Part shown: positions 1-9,764 of the stretch, in pieces | Numbering within the stretch: position 1 is the stretch's first letter | Layout: each line of letters begins with the position of its first letter | Position numbers and translations under genes: made by a program | NCBI GenBank assembly: GCA_030431715.1 | Contig: JAUIIO010000001.1 | Coordinates: 62,001 to 126,000, forward strand | Length of the DNA stretch: 64,000 nucleotides | Direction: 5' to 3' | Origin: a bacterium | GTDB lineage: Bacteria; Bdellovibrionota_C; UBA2361; RFPC01 | Notes under the pieces: model-generated | Databases searched by the model: none | Seen by the model: only the letters and a program-made list of their open reading frames with translations | Told to the model about the DNA's origin: nothing

Positions 1-1802
1 GAGAGTCGGGGGGAGGCGGTGAGTGAGTAGTGGGTGTTCTCTTCGCCGATAAACATTCGCCCCCCACGTGCTTCAAGTTGGAAGGCCGCATCATTGCTCA
101 AGTGATAGATGAGCCCGGCGGTAGCGCCGTTGCCGATACTTGAGTTATGATCATAACTTCCATGAAGTTCGACATTAAGATCTGCTAAAAGGTAGAAGAA
201 GCTGTGATCATTTCCAAGTTCAAATGCTTTACCAAAACCAAGGTCAAGGTGGGGCAGGAGCGAATCACTATCGCTTTTGGATCTCATTCGATCTGCACTC
301 ACGTCAAGAGCCCAAGAGAGAGGAGAAGAGAATGGTGTGTTTGTATTTAATGAGATGACATCGATAAAAGTAAATTTCTGAAATTCGATATCTCCTTCTT
401 CACGATAAGATGCGCCTAGACCAAAAAATTCAATCTGAGATCCTGGTGTGTAGCCTCTTTTCGGATCTAAGAGGCTGTGATACGCCGGGCGCAGCTCGAG
501 TTCTCCGCGCCAGTTATTTGAGACTTTGCCAGCCCCAACCGAGAGTCTCATTGTGCCGTGACCGTTTTCCGGGGAGATAGGAGAAGGGACCTCTACAGAT
601 GGAGAGATGGTGTCCACCTTGCTACGCTCGGAAAGTATCTCGAACATTCTTTTGTCCAGAATTTTTGTCTCATCACTACGATATCTCTCCTTATAGCTCA
701 GGTAATCATATGCAAGATCGAGAGCAGCAGCGCGAGTAGCTGTTGAGGAGCCTGACAGGAGCTCCGGAAGTGGGGTATTTATCTGATCGATAAGCAGTTG
801 TGCTAGTGATCTGGCATCGTTAGTTGCTTCGGCAGTTTTTGCTTTTAAAACCGTGGCCTTTGAGGGGCGAAATACGGGGGAGAGATCCTGTAGGTTGCCT
901 AGGGCCTTCACGGTATCAATAGGGATTACCCACATCGAGGCTGAGGAGAGCAGGTTTAGCTCGGGCCGCGCTGCGTCAAGAAGTGCTAGGAGGTGGTATG
1001 AGCAGTTTTCATCAAAGTAGTAGTAGTCTGAAGAGACACTTCGAAGCTCCCAGAGGTGTCTCACCAATCGATCTACTTCGTCTTGGGTAAAGTCTAGTTT
1101 GTATTCCCAGATATCCCGGCTTTCAATATCACTATAGCGAGTAACGAGCTTGTAGTAGGGAGCTATGTTGTAAAAGCCCTGATACCCACCTGTGACTCCG
1201 AGAAAGGCGTACGTCAGAGCATCTTCCCCTGATGTTGCTGCGGAGTAGTTCACAGCATAGGAGAGCAGGGGAGCTTCTTCAGCCGTCTTACTTTGATCAA
1301 GCCGCAGGAGTGTGTGGCCAAAAGCAGAGGCCGGGTTGTTAATAAAGGAGGTTGGGAATACAAGAGTGACACTTGCCGCGTCTATCCCTGTTTGCCACTC
1401 TTTAAATTCTAAACAATCGATTTCTAAAAGTTTCGCTGGGTCAAACGTGAGCTTTGACTTCAACCAATGATAACGAGCGACAAATTGACATTGTGGGTGA
1501 AGGGTCCCTTCTTTTTTGGGGTGGAAAAAAGCCTTGATGGTCTGTTCCAGCTCTGCTGATGCATCGTATTTGCCGTTTTCAGAGAGGAAAAAGATATCAT
1601 CATCGATAGTGCTCTTCACATCTGATATTGGACGATATGGCACATAGTGCATGAGGCTCTGCCACTCGCGAGAGCTGGCAAGAACCATCTCTCTAGCTTG
1701 GTTCTGCAGTTGTTCCAAGTAGTCGACGGCATTCGTTTCCTCGGCTTGAAGAATAGGTGTCGTCAGGAGGAGTAATGCTAATGTGAGATAATATGGCCGC
1801 AT
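1..1802 (-). CDS. DUF4105 (Lnb N-terminal periplasmic domain) envelope protein, 3'-truncated by the window
   Basis: A minus-strand frame stays open from an ATG at 1802 to the window edge, about 600 codons without a stop; the C-terminus is missing. The N-terminus is a signal peptide (MRPYYLTLALLLLTTPILQA). The middle carries hallmarks of the DUF4105 family: an FGHTLLRL stretch, a following LLSYAVNYSA, and later FDENCSYHLL with the conserved Asn-Cys. The later part (beyond about residue 400) has alternating polar and aromatic residues as in an outer-membrane beta barrel, including LELRPAYHSL and ASYREEGDIEF. DUF4105 proteins of Gram-negative bacteria are predicted periplasmic or outer-membrane proteins of uncertain function, with an NlpC/P60-like fold proposed for the core. 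The family call rests on motif recognition; the barrel is inference. Confidence 0.75.
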   Translation of the reverse strand, partial: MRPYYLTLALLLLTTPILQAEETNAVDYLEQLQNQAREMVLASSREWQSLMHYVPYRPISDVKSTIDDDIFFLSENGKYDASAELEQTIKAFFHPKKEGTLHPQCQFVARYHWLKSKLTFDPAKLLEIDCLEFKEWQTGIDAASVTLVFPTSFINNPASAFGHTLLRLDQSKTAEEAPLLSYAVNYSAATSGEDALTYAFLGVTGGYQGFYNIAPYYKLVTRYSDIESRDIWEYKLDFTQDEVDRLVRHLWELRSVSSDYYYFDENCSYHLLALLDAARPELNLLSSASMWVIPIDTVKALGNLQDLSPVFRPSKATVLKAKTAEATNDARSLAQLLIDQINTPLPELLSGSSTATRAAALDLAYDYLSYKERYRSDETKILDKRMFEILSERSKVDTISPSVEVPSPISPENGHGTMRLSVGAGKVSNNWRGELELRPAYHSLLDPKRGYTPGSQIEFFGLGASYREEGDIEFQKFTFIDVISLNTNTPFSSPLSWALDVSADRMRSKSDSDSLLPHLDLGFGKAFELGNDHSFFYLLADLNVELHGSYDHNSSIGNGATAGLIYHLSNDAAFQLEARGGRMFIGEENTHYSLTASPRL

Positions 1803-1840
1803 CTGCGGGAAGAGGAAAGGGGTACAACGTGAACATTGTG

Positions 1841-1911
1841 ACACAGGAGCTCGCGGAGAGAACGGAGGAGGAAACTCTAACCCTCCGCGTTCTCTCCGCG
1901 AGCTCCTGTGT
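1841..1911. repeat. Perfect hairpin repeat (family A, copy 1)
   Basis: The arms 1841-1864 and 1888-1911 are exact reverse complements over 24 bp (starting ACACAGGAGCTCGCGG), with a 23-base loop. It lies just after the DUF3015 stop and just upstream of the DUF4105 gene. A diverged copy lies at 23852-23922. It may act as a terminator or mRNA-stabilising hairpin, but the repetition at two loci points to an interspersed palindromic element. Confidence 0.85.
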
Positions 1912-1934
1912 TTTAAACTTTCAGAAAATAGAGC

Positions 1935-2441
1935 CTAAACGTTCTGGCTGTATCCGCTGAGAGCTGCGTCTGATTTTACAACTTCGTGTAAAGAAGCAAG
2001 TACTTTATCAGTAGTTGTGTTTTCAGAAGCAAAGATAGTGTTGAAGTTTTCTTTAAGCGTAGCTTTAAAGTGAGCTTGGTCGCTGCTAGAAACGTTCATG
2101 AGGTGAGCAAGTGTGTTCAGTGATTCGCCCTCACCGCGAGACATGTCGCGAGCAAGTTTAGTAGTGTTTCCACCAACGAAAGCAGCTGTTTTCCAGCTAG
2201 AACGAACTACACCGTTTTGTGTACAACCAGAAGTACCAGAGGTAATAGCAAATGTCTGGTTACCAGAAGTACCGTTGGTTGTTACCGCAAGCACTTGTGG
2301 CGCAATACCGCGTTGACCATCAAAGAGCTTAGAACCCCAACCACAGTTTCCCACGTTTTGAGCGAGAGCTGAGGCAGGTGTGAGCGAAAGTACAGCTACG
2401 ATAGTAGTTACCGCAACGGTAAGTGAGATATTATTTTTCAT
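1935..2441 (-). CDS. DUF3015 family secreted protein
   Basis: The chosen start (2441, MKNNISLTV) has a GGAG Shine-Dalgarno 8 bases upstream; the frame could extend 17 codons further but without support. The 168-residue product opens with a signal peptide (hydrophobic stretch, ending ALAQ around residue 28). The mature part begins NVGNCGWGSKLFDGQRG and contains the FAITSGTSGC element typical of DUF3015, a proteobacterial family of unknown role. A second half of about 90 residues is helical and polar. It is monocistronic, divergent from dnaE, and followed by the family A hairpin. Export to the periplasm is predicted; function is unknown. Confidence 0.85.
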   Translation of the reverse strand: MKNNISLTVAVTTIVAVLSLTPASALAQNVGNCGWGSKLFDGQRGIAPQVLAVTTNGTSGNQTFAITSGTSGCTQNGVVRSSWKTAAFVGGNTTKLARDMSRGEGESLNTLAHLMNVSSSDQAHFKATLKENFNTIFASENTTTDKVLASLHEVVKSDAALSGYSQNV

Positions 2442-2739
2442 ATAATTAACTCCATTATTGAAATGTTGACGTGATGTTGCTGTGGGTATCACAGCGAACT
2501 TTTACAGCCATTTCAAGTATTTACTCTAACAGACCTATCAGTCTCAAAAGTGCTGTGTCAAGAAGAATCAAGTGTCTCACTCAATTTAAGAGAGCTGATA
2601 CTTGTGAGGAAATGTGAATAACTTGCCAGTTGAAATTTACATCACTGAACGATAACAAGCAGTTGCAACTCCTCTTTACGCATGAGAGGTTCTCCACTAG
2701 AATACTATTTCAAAAATCACCCTCAACCGGAAAATTGCA
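2442..2739. other. Divergent intergenic region between DUF3015 gene and dnaE
   Basis: About 300 bases without a credible gene. It should hold the promoters of both flanking genes. I could not single out a convincing -35/-10 pair for dnaE, and the dnaE start has only a weak GGAAA as Shine-Dalgarno. No repeat or hairpin stands out. Confidence 0.5.
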
Positions 2740-5700
2740 TTGTCGTTTGCGCACCTTCATCTCCATACCCAGTACAGTTTACTGGATGGTCTTAACCGTA
2801 TACCGGATGTGCTTGAGTTAGCAGCGCAGCACGGGCAACCAGCGATAGCCATAACTGACCATGGAAATATGCATGGGGCTGTTCAGTTCTATGATGCTGC
2901 AATGAAGACCGGCATTAAGCCGATTATTGGTTGCGAGCTCTATGTGACCCCCGGCTCGCGATTTGATAAACGCACACGTGCCATGGGAGGTGCCGGAACG
3001 CACCATCTGACGGTGTTGGCACGTGATATGGAAGGGTATCATAACCTATGCCGCCTCGTGACACTTGCCTACAAGGAAGGGTTTTATTTCAAACCGCGCG
3101 TAGACCACGAGCTTCTCACTCAGTATTCCAAAGGTCTTGTTGCGCTCAGTGGATGTCTGGCCAGTGAAATGGGGGGGCTTGCTGAGCGTGAGCAGATTGA
3201 AGAAGCTACAGAACTTGCCAAATTTTATGATTCAATATTTCCGGATCGTTACTATCTGGAAGTTCAGCCCCACCAGATCACAGAACAGCGACGACTAAAT
3301 AATCTTTGTGCAGAAGTAGCAAAGCAGGTTGGAATTCCGCTAGTTGCCACTACAGATTGTCACTACTCCTCTGCTGACGATCACTATGCACAAGAAGTCT
3401 TAATGTGCGTATCGACAGGGAAGCTGATAACTGATCCTGATCGCATACAACATAAAGGTGTTGATTTACATCTGAAAACGCGCACTGAGATGGTCGATGA
3501 GTTTCGAGGTTGGAAGGGAACTGAGGAGGCCCTTGATAACACTCTGCGGATTGCTGAGCAGTGTAATATCGAATTTGATTTCTCTACTTATTACATGCCG
3601 AAGTTTGATGAAAATGAGAAGCGTGAACTCATTGACGTCATGAGTGAGCAAGCATGGTCGGGACTTGAAGAGCGAATAGAGGAACGTAAGCAGAGAGGAG
3701 AGCCTTGGTCAGACGAGCTCCGTGTAGCTTACGACGAGAGACTTAATGAAGAGATTGACCTGATCGATAAGATGGGCTTTGCCGGCTACTTCCTTGTCGT
3801 GTCTGACTTTATCGTCTGGGCCAAGCAGCAGAATATTCCTGTAGGGCCAGGTAGAGGAAGTGCTGCTGGATCGCTGGTAGCATTTGTACTGCGCATTACC
3901 GATCTCGATCCTATTGAACATAAGCTTCTTTTTGAGAGATTTCTTAATCCGGAAAGGGTCTCCCTGCCTGATATCGATGTGGATTTTTGTATCTATGGCC
4001 GTGATCAGGTCATTAAGTATGTCGTTGAGAAGTACGGTGCCGATAAGGTGGCGCAGATTGCTACATTTGGAACCCTGAAGGCGAAAGCTGCAATTAAAGA
4101 CGTCGGGCGAGCGCTTGGTCTCAGTTATGCCGAGACAGATAGGGTGGCTCAGCTTGTTCCTGCACCAAGACAGGGCTTTGATTACCCGATAGCTGAAGCT
4201 CTCAAAATGGAGCCCAAGTTGAAGTCATATGCTGATGGAGAGGGGCAGGAACTCATTACGCTTGCGATGAAGATTGAAGGGCTTAACCGGCATACCTCAA
4301 CACATGCCGCCGGTGTTGTTATTGGTGATAGGCCGCTGACGGATCTCTTGCCACTTATGGTTGATAAGGACGGTAATGACGTCACGCAATATTCGATGAA
4401 GTATGTCGAAAAGATCGGCCTAGTAAAATTTGACTTCCTCGGTCTAAAGACATTGACCGTTATCCATGAAGCCCTTCGTTTGATCAAGGAGAGTCAGGAT
4501 GTTGATATTCATCTTGAAAAACTCTCCCTTGATGATCCAGAAACGTATGAGCTTTTGTGTGCCGGAAATACCACAGGAGTATTTCAACTTGAGTCTTCAG
4601 GTATTACCGAGATGACCATGAGGCTTAAGCCAAACTCATTTGATGATCTTGTGGCGATACTTGCACTCTACCGTCCAGGCCCACTCGATGCGGGTATGGT
4701 GGATCACTATATCGAGCGTAAGCACGGAAGGCAGCAGGTAGAATACCTGCACACTCTTATGCAAGATATATTAGCTGACACCTACGGGATCATCCTTTAT
4801 CAGGAACAGATCATGCAGCTGGCAAGAACTCTTGCCGGATACTCGCTTGCAGAAGCGGATCTTCTCCGCCGTGCGATGGGGAAAAAGATCCCTGAAGAGA
4901 TGGCCAAGCAGCGAGATCGATTTCTTACCGGGGCGAAAGAAAAGGAAATTGAAAAAAAAGCAGCGGAAGAGATCTTCTCACAGATGGAAACTTTTGCACG
5001 GTACGGCTTTAACCGGAGTCACTCAGCAGCCTATGCACTTATCTCATTTCAGACGGCATACCTCAAAGCGCATTATCCGGTTGAATTTATGGCAGCTCTT
5101 ATGTCGAATGAGATGGGAGATAGCGATAAGACTCTTAAGAATTTAAATGAGTGTCGTAACAATTCACTGGCTGTGCTGCCACCTGATGTGAATGAGAGTC
5201 AATCTGGTTTTTCGGTAAACGGGGCTCAGATCCGGTATGGACTTTCAGCTGTGAAAGGTATCGGAGAAAAGGCAGTGATTGCTATTATTGAAGCTCGTGA
5301 AGAAGATGGTCCTTTTGTGGATCTTGAAGACTTTGCGATACGTGTTGATCTTAAAGCTGTAAACAAGCGAGTCGTTGAAAGTCTTATTAAGTGTGGTGCC
5401 TTTGATTTTTCGGGCGATAGTCGACGGGGGATGTTGGAGCGCTATGAAGAAGTTCTGAGAGCTGCTGTCAATATTCAGAAGGAACGAGACTCAAATCAAA
5501 TTACTCTTTTTAGTGCCGGTGGAGGAGAAGGGGCAAATGATGCTCCAAGTATTCCTAAAAGAAACAACGATGTTCCTGAATGGACTATCAATAAGAAGCT
5601 TGCTTTTGAGCGCGAGGCGTTAGGTTTTTATATAACCGGACATCCACTATCGAAGTATCAGCAAGTGATTAAAAGCCTCGGGGCGATATCAACGCTTGAA

Positions 5701-6228
5701 GCTCGAAAGATGCCTGATAAATCTCAGGTAAAGATAGGGGGAGTCATTACCGCGTTGAAACTGAAGAACACCAAGCGAGGTGATCGGTATGCATCTTTTA
5801 TATTTGAAGATAGCCATTCCACACTTGAAGCGTTAGCGTGGCCAGATGTCTACCGCAAAATAGCTGGACTTATGGTAGCCGACGATCCTGTTATTGCTCA
5901 GGGACGATTAGATGTGCGGGAAGAGAGAGCAAGTTTTATCGTGGAAAACCTTGAATCGCTCCTTGATTTTAGGGATAAAAATGCCAAACAGGGCATTATT
6001 ACGTTGACCGAAGAGGATCCACTAGAGCAACATATGGACAAGCTCATAGAGACCTTTGATCGCAATAGTGGTGATTGTCCTATCAAGCTTCGTCTGGTTC
6101 TTCAGGGAGAACAGATCTCGATGGATCTCAGAGATGCGGAGAAGCGACCGATCTGTGTCAATATTTCTGAAGAGTTGTGTGATGAAGTTGAGCAACTATT
6201 TGGAAAACCAGTACTGTCATTTCATTAA
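2740..6228 (+). CDS. dnaE: DNA polymerase III subunit alpha
   Basis: This is the catalytic subunit of the replicative polymerase, 1162 residues, the usual DnaE1 length. The PHP domain starts at once (HLHLHTQYSLLDG, His5/7/9, then ITDHGNMHG), which fixes the start at the TTG codon 2740; no in-frame ATG or GTG lies nearby upstream. The polymerase core has GPGRGSAAGS at 368-377 and PDIDVDF at 410-416, with Asp411 and Asp413 matching the catalytic aspartates of E. coli DnaE. A helix-hairpin-helix (VNKRVVESLIKCGAFD) and an OB-fold region (VKIGGVITALKLKNTKRGDR) follow near the C-terminus. The stop lies 11 bases before the permease gene, so these are probably co-transcribed. Identification is essentially certain; the TTG start is unusual. 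Confidence 0.97.
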   Translation: MSFAHLHLHTQYSLLDGLNRIPDVLELAAQHGQPAIAITDHGNMHGAVQFYDAAMKTGIKPIIGCELYVTPGSRFDKRTRAMGGAGTHHLTVLARDMEGYHNLCRLVTLAYKEGFYFKPRVDHELLTQYSKGLVALSGCLASEMGGLAEREQIEEATELAKFYDSIFPDRYYLEVQPHQITEQRRLNNLCAEVAKQVGIPLVATTDCHYSSADDHYAQEVLMCVSTGKLITDPDRIQHKGVDLHLKTRTEMVDEFRGWKGTEEALDNTLRIAEQCNIEFDFSTYYMPKFDENEKRELIDVMSEQAWSGLEERIEERKQRGEPWSDELRVAYDERLNEEIDLIDKMGFAGYFLVVSDFIVWAKQQNIPVGPGRGSAAGSLVAFVLRITDLDPIEHKLLFERFLNPERVSLPDIDVDFCIYGRDQVIKYVVEKYGADKVAQIATFGTLKAKAAIKDVGRALGLSYAETDRVAQLVPAPRQGFDYPIAEALKMEPKLKSYADGEGQELITLAMKIEGLNRHTSTHAAGVVIGDRPLTDLLPLMVDKDGNDVTQYSMKYVEKIGLVKFDFLGLKTLTVIHEALRLIKESQDVDIHLEKLSLDDPETYELLCAGNTTGVFQLESSGITEMTMRLKPNSFDDLVAILALYRPGPLDAGMVDHYIERKHGRQQVEYLHTLMQDILADTYGIILYQEQIMQLARTLAGYSLAEADLLRRAMGKKIPEEMAKQRDRFLTGAKEKEIEKKAAEEIFSQMETFARYGFNRSHSAAYALISFQTAYLKAHYPVEFMAALMSNEMGDSDKTLKNLNECRNNSLAVLPPDVNESQSGFSVNGAQIRYGLSAVKGIGEKAVIAIIEAREEDGPFVDLEDFAIRVDLKAVNKRVVESLIKCGAFDFSGDSRRGMLERYEEVLRAAVNIQKERDSNQITLFSAGGGEGANDAPSIPKRNNDVPEWTINKKLAFEREALGFYITGHPLSKYQQVIKSLGAISTLEARKMPDKSQVKIGGVITALKLKNTKRGDRYASFIFEDSHSTLEALAWPDVYRKIAGLMVADDPVIAQGRLDVREERASFIVENLESLLDFRDKNAKQGIITLTEEDPLEQHMDKLIETFDRNSGDCPIKLRLVLQGEQISMDLRDAEKRPICVNISEELCDEVEQLFGKPVLSFH

Positions 6229-6239
6229 GAGACTGCTCT

Positions 6240-7331
6240 ATGTCAATCAAAGCAGAACGCGATAGCGTTCTCCCTCCGCTCTGGATAATAACTCTTCTGG
6301 TCGTGGCGCTTTTAGGCTGGCTTGCCTATGAACTCAAAGAGCTCATGATGCTTGTTATTATCGGCTATATCGTTGCCTATGTCATTGATCCCGTTCTTGA
6401 TGCTTTTGAAAAAAGAAAGCTTTCGCGTTCGCTTGGAGTATTCTCAATACTCATCGCTCTGACACTCCTTGTCGTTGTTCTGGCGCTCACTGCCGTGCCA
6501 ACTATTGTCAGGGAATTTAATGCTCTGAGTGAGAACCTTCCTTCTTATATCGATATGGTAGGTGAGCGTTTAGAGCCGCTCAAAGAACAGGTTAATACCG
6601 CTATCCCTGGAGGGTTTAAGCTTGATTTTGATGTGAAGAGCCTTCTTAAGCTTGGTGAGAAGATAGACAAGCAGTACCTGAAGGCTTTTGTTAATGGAAT
6701 TTTTGGGGCTTTGCTACAGGGGTATTCAATAACGTTAACAATAGTGAACCTCTTTCTTTTGCCATTTATTATCTATTATATCGCTGTTGATATCGACCGA
6801 ATTCACGCCAATATTTTAAAGCTCTTTCCGGTACTTCAGCGTCAAAAAGTTAAGAAAATGGCATCTGAAATTGATGTGTATGTCTCGGCATATGTGAGAG
6901 GACAGTTAACCGTAGGTGCGATTCTCTTTGTTCTTTTTGCTGCTGGACTGGGTGTGCTGGGAGTAGAGCTCTGGTTTCTCCTAGCCTTTGTTTCAGGATT
7001 TGGAAACTTAATTCCTTACGTTGGCTCGCTTATAGGGATTGTGCTCTCTTCATTGATGGCATTTGTAACGTTTGGAGATTTTATTCATGTTGTTGGTGTT
7101 TGGATACTCTTTGGCCTTATCCAATTCCTAGAGGGGACCTTCATTACGCCGAATATTGTAGGTAACAAGGTCGGCCTCTCGCCGCTTGTGGTCATACTGG
7201 CACTCGTTGCTGGAGGAAGCCTTTTTGGTCTCATAGGTATTCTTTTAGCGATCCCTGGTGTCGCTACGTTCCGCGTGCTCGCTAGGTATTTTCATCTCTG
7301 GTTTTCAGAGAAGGCTCTTGGGAGTGCATAG
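6240..7331 (+). CDS. AI-2E/PerM family transporter
   Basis: A 363-residue integral membrane protein of the AI-2E (PerM) exporter/permease family. Two hydrophobic helices at about 12-55, a third at about 60-85, a soluble region at about 90-150 (LPSYIDMVGERLEPL), and then a block of further helices fit the usual seven to eight transmembrane layout. The family signature is in the second half: YVRGQLTVGAILFVL and FGNLIPYVGSLIG, followed by QFLEGTFITPNIVGNKVGLSP. Members export small molecules, such as autoinducer-2 in E. coli TqsA, or ions; the substrate cannot be read from sequence. It lies between dnaE and nadC in a tightly packed run. Confidence 0.88.
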   Translation: MSIKAERDSVLPPLWIITLLVVALLGWLAYELKELMMLVIIGYIVAYVIDPVLDAFEKRKLSRSLGVFSILIALTLLVVVLALTAVPTIVREFNALSENLPSYIDMVGERLEPLKEQVNTAIPGGFKLDFDVKSLLKLGEKIDKQYLKAFVNGIFGALLQGYSITLTIVNLFLLPFIIYYIAVDIDRIHANILKLFPVLQRQKVKKMASEIDVYVSAYVRGQLTVGAILFVLFAAGLGVLGVELWFLLAFVSGFGNLIPYVGSLIGIVLSSLMAFVTFGDFIHVVGVWILFGLIQFLEGTFITPNIVGNKVGLSPLVVILALVAGGSLFGLIGILLAIPGVATFRVLARYFHLWFSEKALGSA

Positions 7332-7334
7332 CGT

Positions 7335-8198
7335 ATGTTTCCTGATTCTAGAGATGTTATCGGTCTCATTCAGCTTGCCCTTCGTGAGGATCTCGTTGAT
7401 GGAGATATCACCACTTCACTAACGGTAGCAGAGGGCTTGAATGCTACCGCTACTCTTTTAACACGTGAAGAGCTTTGTGTTTGTGGACTTCCAATTATTG
7501 CTCTGATTGCAAAAGAACACGGATGTGCTCTCGAAGTAGAAATGAAAGCGAAAGATGGCGAAATAGTAGGGCCAGATACCGTAATCGCACTTCTAAGTGG
7601 GAAGTTGCACATACTTCTTGAGCTTGAAAGAACGATTTTAAATTTTGTGCAGCATCTAAGTGGTGTCGCTACTACTACTCATAAAACGATACAGAAACGT
7701 ACAACATTAAAGCTGCTTGATACCCGTAAAACGACTCCCGGATTCCGTGAGCTTGAGAAGTATGCTGTTAGAATTGGTGGCGCAAATAATCACCGTAAGC
7801 ATCTCGGTGATATGATACTCATAAAGAACAATCATATAGATGCTCACGGCGGAGATATCCGAGCCACTCTATCTCACATCAGAGAAAGTAAACCAGAAGG
7901 TATGCGCTGGGAGGTTGAGGTAAGAGATCTCACAGAGCTCGCTGTTGCTCTAGAATTTCGCCCAGATATGATCATGCTTGATAATATGGACGACCAACGG
8001 GTCAAAGAAGCCATGAAGCTCATTCGTGATGCAGATACTGGCGCATTTATTGAGGTGTCAGGGAATGTCACCCCTGAGCGCTTTTCATCACTCGAAGAGA
8101 TCGGAGTTGATGGAGTATCAATGGGGGCTCTAACGTACGGCGCACGTTCCGTTGATATCTCACTTCGAATTCAGAAAGACACAGTCCGAGGAGCTTAG
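7335..8198 (+). CDS. nadC: Quinolinate phosphoribosyltransferase (decarboxylating)
   Basis: Converts quinolinate and PRPP to nicotinate mononucleotide in NAD synthesis. The 287 residues match the family length. Diagnostic motifs are LDTRKTTPGFRELEKYAV, then GGANNHRKHLGDMILIKNNHI, both forming the active site, and late LDNM and EVSGNVT in the TIM-like barrel. It starts 3 bases after the permease stop, and its own stop abuts the birA start codon (8198/8199), so translation is probably coupled. No nadA or nadB lies in the window. Confidence 0.96.
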   Translation: MFPDSRDVIGLIQLALREDLVDGDITTSLTVAEGLNATATLLTREELCVCGLPIIALIAKEHGCALEVEMKAKDGEIVGPDTVIALLSGKLHILLELERTILNFVQHLSGVATTTHKTIQKRTTLKLLDTRKTTPGFRELEKYAVRIGGANNHRKHLGDMILIKNNHIDAHGGDIRATLSHIRESKPEGMRWEVEVRDLTELAVALEFRPDMIMLDNMDDQRVKEAMKLIRDADTGAFIEVSGNVTPERFSSLEEIGVDGVSMGALTYGARSVDISLRIQKDTVRGA

Positions 8199-8972
8199 AT
8201 GGAGAGGCTCAGTAATTGGGAACAAGAGCTCTCTGCGGCTTGTTCAACGTGTCATTTCGTATGTTACTCAGAAGTATCTTCCACGATGGATGTTGCAAGA
8301 GAGTACGCCACACTTCATCACGAGCATACGCCATGCTTAGTACTTGCTGAACGCCAGATGTCAGGCAGGGGCAGGCTCGGGAGGAAGTGGGATGCCACCG
8401 TAAGTGGATTTGCTGGAACTTTTGTCTTTTTTAGTAAATGCGAGATGAGTGCTTTGCAGGGATACTCACTTGTTGTCGGTTGTGCTGTAGCAAGAGCATT
8501 GGAAAAATTTCATGTTCCCACGCATCTTAAGTGGCCAAACGATATCCTGCTTGCAAATGGTCGAAAGGCAGGGGGAATACTCATAGAGATTCTCAAGATA
8601 GAGGGGAAGGTGTGCGTCCTCACAGGAATTGGTTTAAATATTATATCCCCATCTTCGAATTTTTCAGAGAGTGGGGCGCTCTTTGGTGACAGTCACGAGA
8701 AGGTTCCTACCGTATGTGAATTGACCGTTCCAATTGTACAAGAACTCCTTCTCTCTTGGAATGTGTTTGAAAGGGAAGGCTTTAGAGGCTTTCGAGACGA
8801 GTGGCTATCAAGGGCCGCAGGGATTGGTAAGGAGCTCCTTATAGAGAGCGGCAAGCGAAGAATTCGTGGTCTCTTTACCGGAGTTGATGAAAATGGCAAT
8901 CTGACGCTCGAGAGAGACGGGAAGCTTGAGGTTTTCCCTGGTGCTCAGATCGTAAAGGGCGATCAGCAATAA
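8199..8972 (+). CDS. birA: Biotin--[acetyl-CoA-carboxylase] ligase, monofunctional
   Basis: Activates biotin to biotinyl-AMP and transfers it to the biotin carboxyl carrier protein. The ligase core is clear: GRGRLGRKW with GRGRLG at 56-61, then KWPNDIL and KAGGILIE. At 257 residues it lacks the N-terminal winged helix of E. coli BirA, so it should not repress transcription by itself. A short C-terminal SH3-like domain (LFTGVDENGNLTLERDGK) follows. The ATG directly abuts the nadC stop. Confidence 0.94.
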   Translation: MERLSNWEQELSAACSTCHFVCYSEVSSTMDVAREYATLHHEHTPCLVLAERQMSGRGRLGRKWDATVSGFAGTFVFFSKCEMSALQGYSLVVGCAVARALEKFHVPTHLKWPNDILLANGRKAGGILIEILKIEGKVCVLTGIGLNIISPSSNFSESGALFGDSHEKVPTVCELTVPIVQELLLSWNVFEREGFRGFRDEWLSRAAGIGKELLIESGKRRIRGLFTGVDENGNLTLERDGKLEVFPGAQIVKGDQQ

Positions 8973-8985
8973 GGAGAAATGTGCT

Positions 8986-9750
8986 GTGTTGATGACCATT
9001 GATGTTGGGAATACGAATGTGGTTGTAGGATGTTTTGAAGGCGAAGAACTTAAAGTTGTCCTGCGCCTGAAAACAGATAGCGAACAGACAATTGATGAGT
9101 ATGAGGCTCTGCTCTTTTCACTTATCGCCCGAAAGTTTGGTGAGGTCCCGGAATATCAACAGGCAATTATTTCAAGCGTTGTCCCCCCGCTCACACCACT
9201 TTTTACGCGTCTTATTCAGCGTACTCTTGGAATTACTCCGCTTATAGTTGGCCCGGGTATTAAAACAGGTGTCTCAATTAAAACAAACGATCCTTCAGCA
9301 GTTGGTTCTGACCGTATCGTAAACTCGGTAGCTGCAAAAATATTATACGGATCTCCTGCGCTGGTAATAGATTTTGGAACGGCAACTTCATTTGATGTTG
9401 TCGATAAAGAGGGAGATTACATAGGCGGAATCATTGCACCTGGTGTTGTGGTAGCCTTAAATGCACTGGTTGAACACACTGCAAAACTCCCACGTATTGA
9501 GCTTGGATGGCCTGAGAATGTTATTGGTCGTAATACCGTTAGTGCCATGCAGAGTGGTGCCGTAGTGGGATATCTCTGTATGGTAGAGGGGCTCATCGAA
9601 AAGATTAAGAAGGAGACCCCCGGTATTAAGCATATTATTGCTACAGGAGGGGTTGGGAGGCTTTTTAGTAAACATTCTGAGCAGATCTTGCACTATGAGC
9701 CCGAATTCACACTTCAGGGCTTACGTATTCTTGCCGAAATGAATCCGTAG
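8986..9750 (+). CDS. coaX: Type III pantothenate kinase
   Basis: Phosphorylates pantothenate, the first step of coenzyme A synthesis. It is an ASKHA-fold enzyme with the phosphate loop DVGNTNVVVG at the N-terminus, GSDRIVN around residue 103, and DFGTATSFDVV around residue 128; 254 residues is the family length. An AAGGAG Shine-Dalgarno at 8971-8976 gives 9-base spacing to GTG 8986; TTG 8989 and ATG 8992 are in frame and cannot be excluded. It follows birA closely, a pairing seen in other genomes. Confidence 0.95.
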   Translation: MLMTIDVGNTNVVVGCFEGEELKVVLRLKTDSEQTIDEYEALLFSLIARKFGEVPEYQQAIISSVVPPLTPLFTRLIQRTLGITPLIVGPGIKTGVSIKTNDPSAVGSDRIVNSVAAKILYGSPALVIDFGTATSFDVVDKEGDYIGGIIAPGVVVALNALVEHTAKLPRIELGWPENVIGRNTVSAMQSGAVVGYLCMVEGLIEKIKKETPGIKHIIATGGVGRLFSKHSEQILHYEPEFTLQGLRILAEMNP

Positions 9751-9764
9751 GGGGTTCTATTCCA

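Noticed and set aside
2113..2316. Plus-strand frame inside the DUF3015 gene
   Set aside because: Shadow of a well-supported minus-strand gene.
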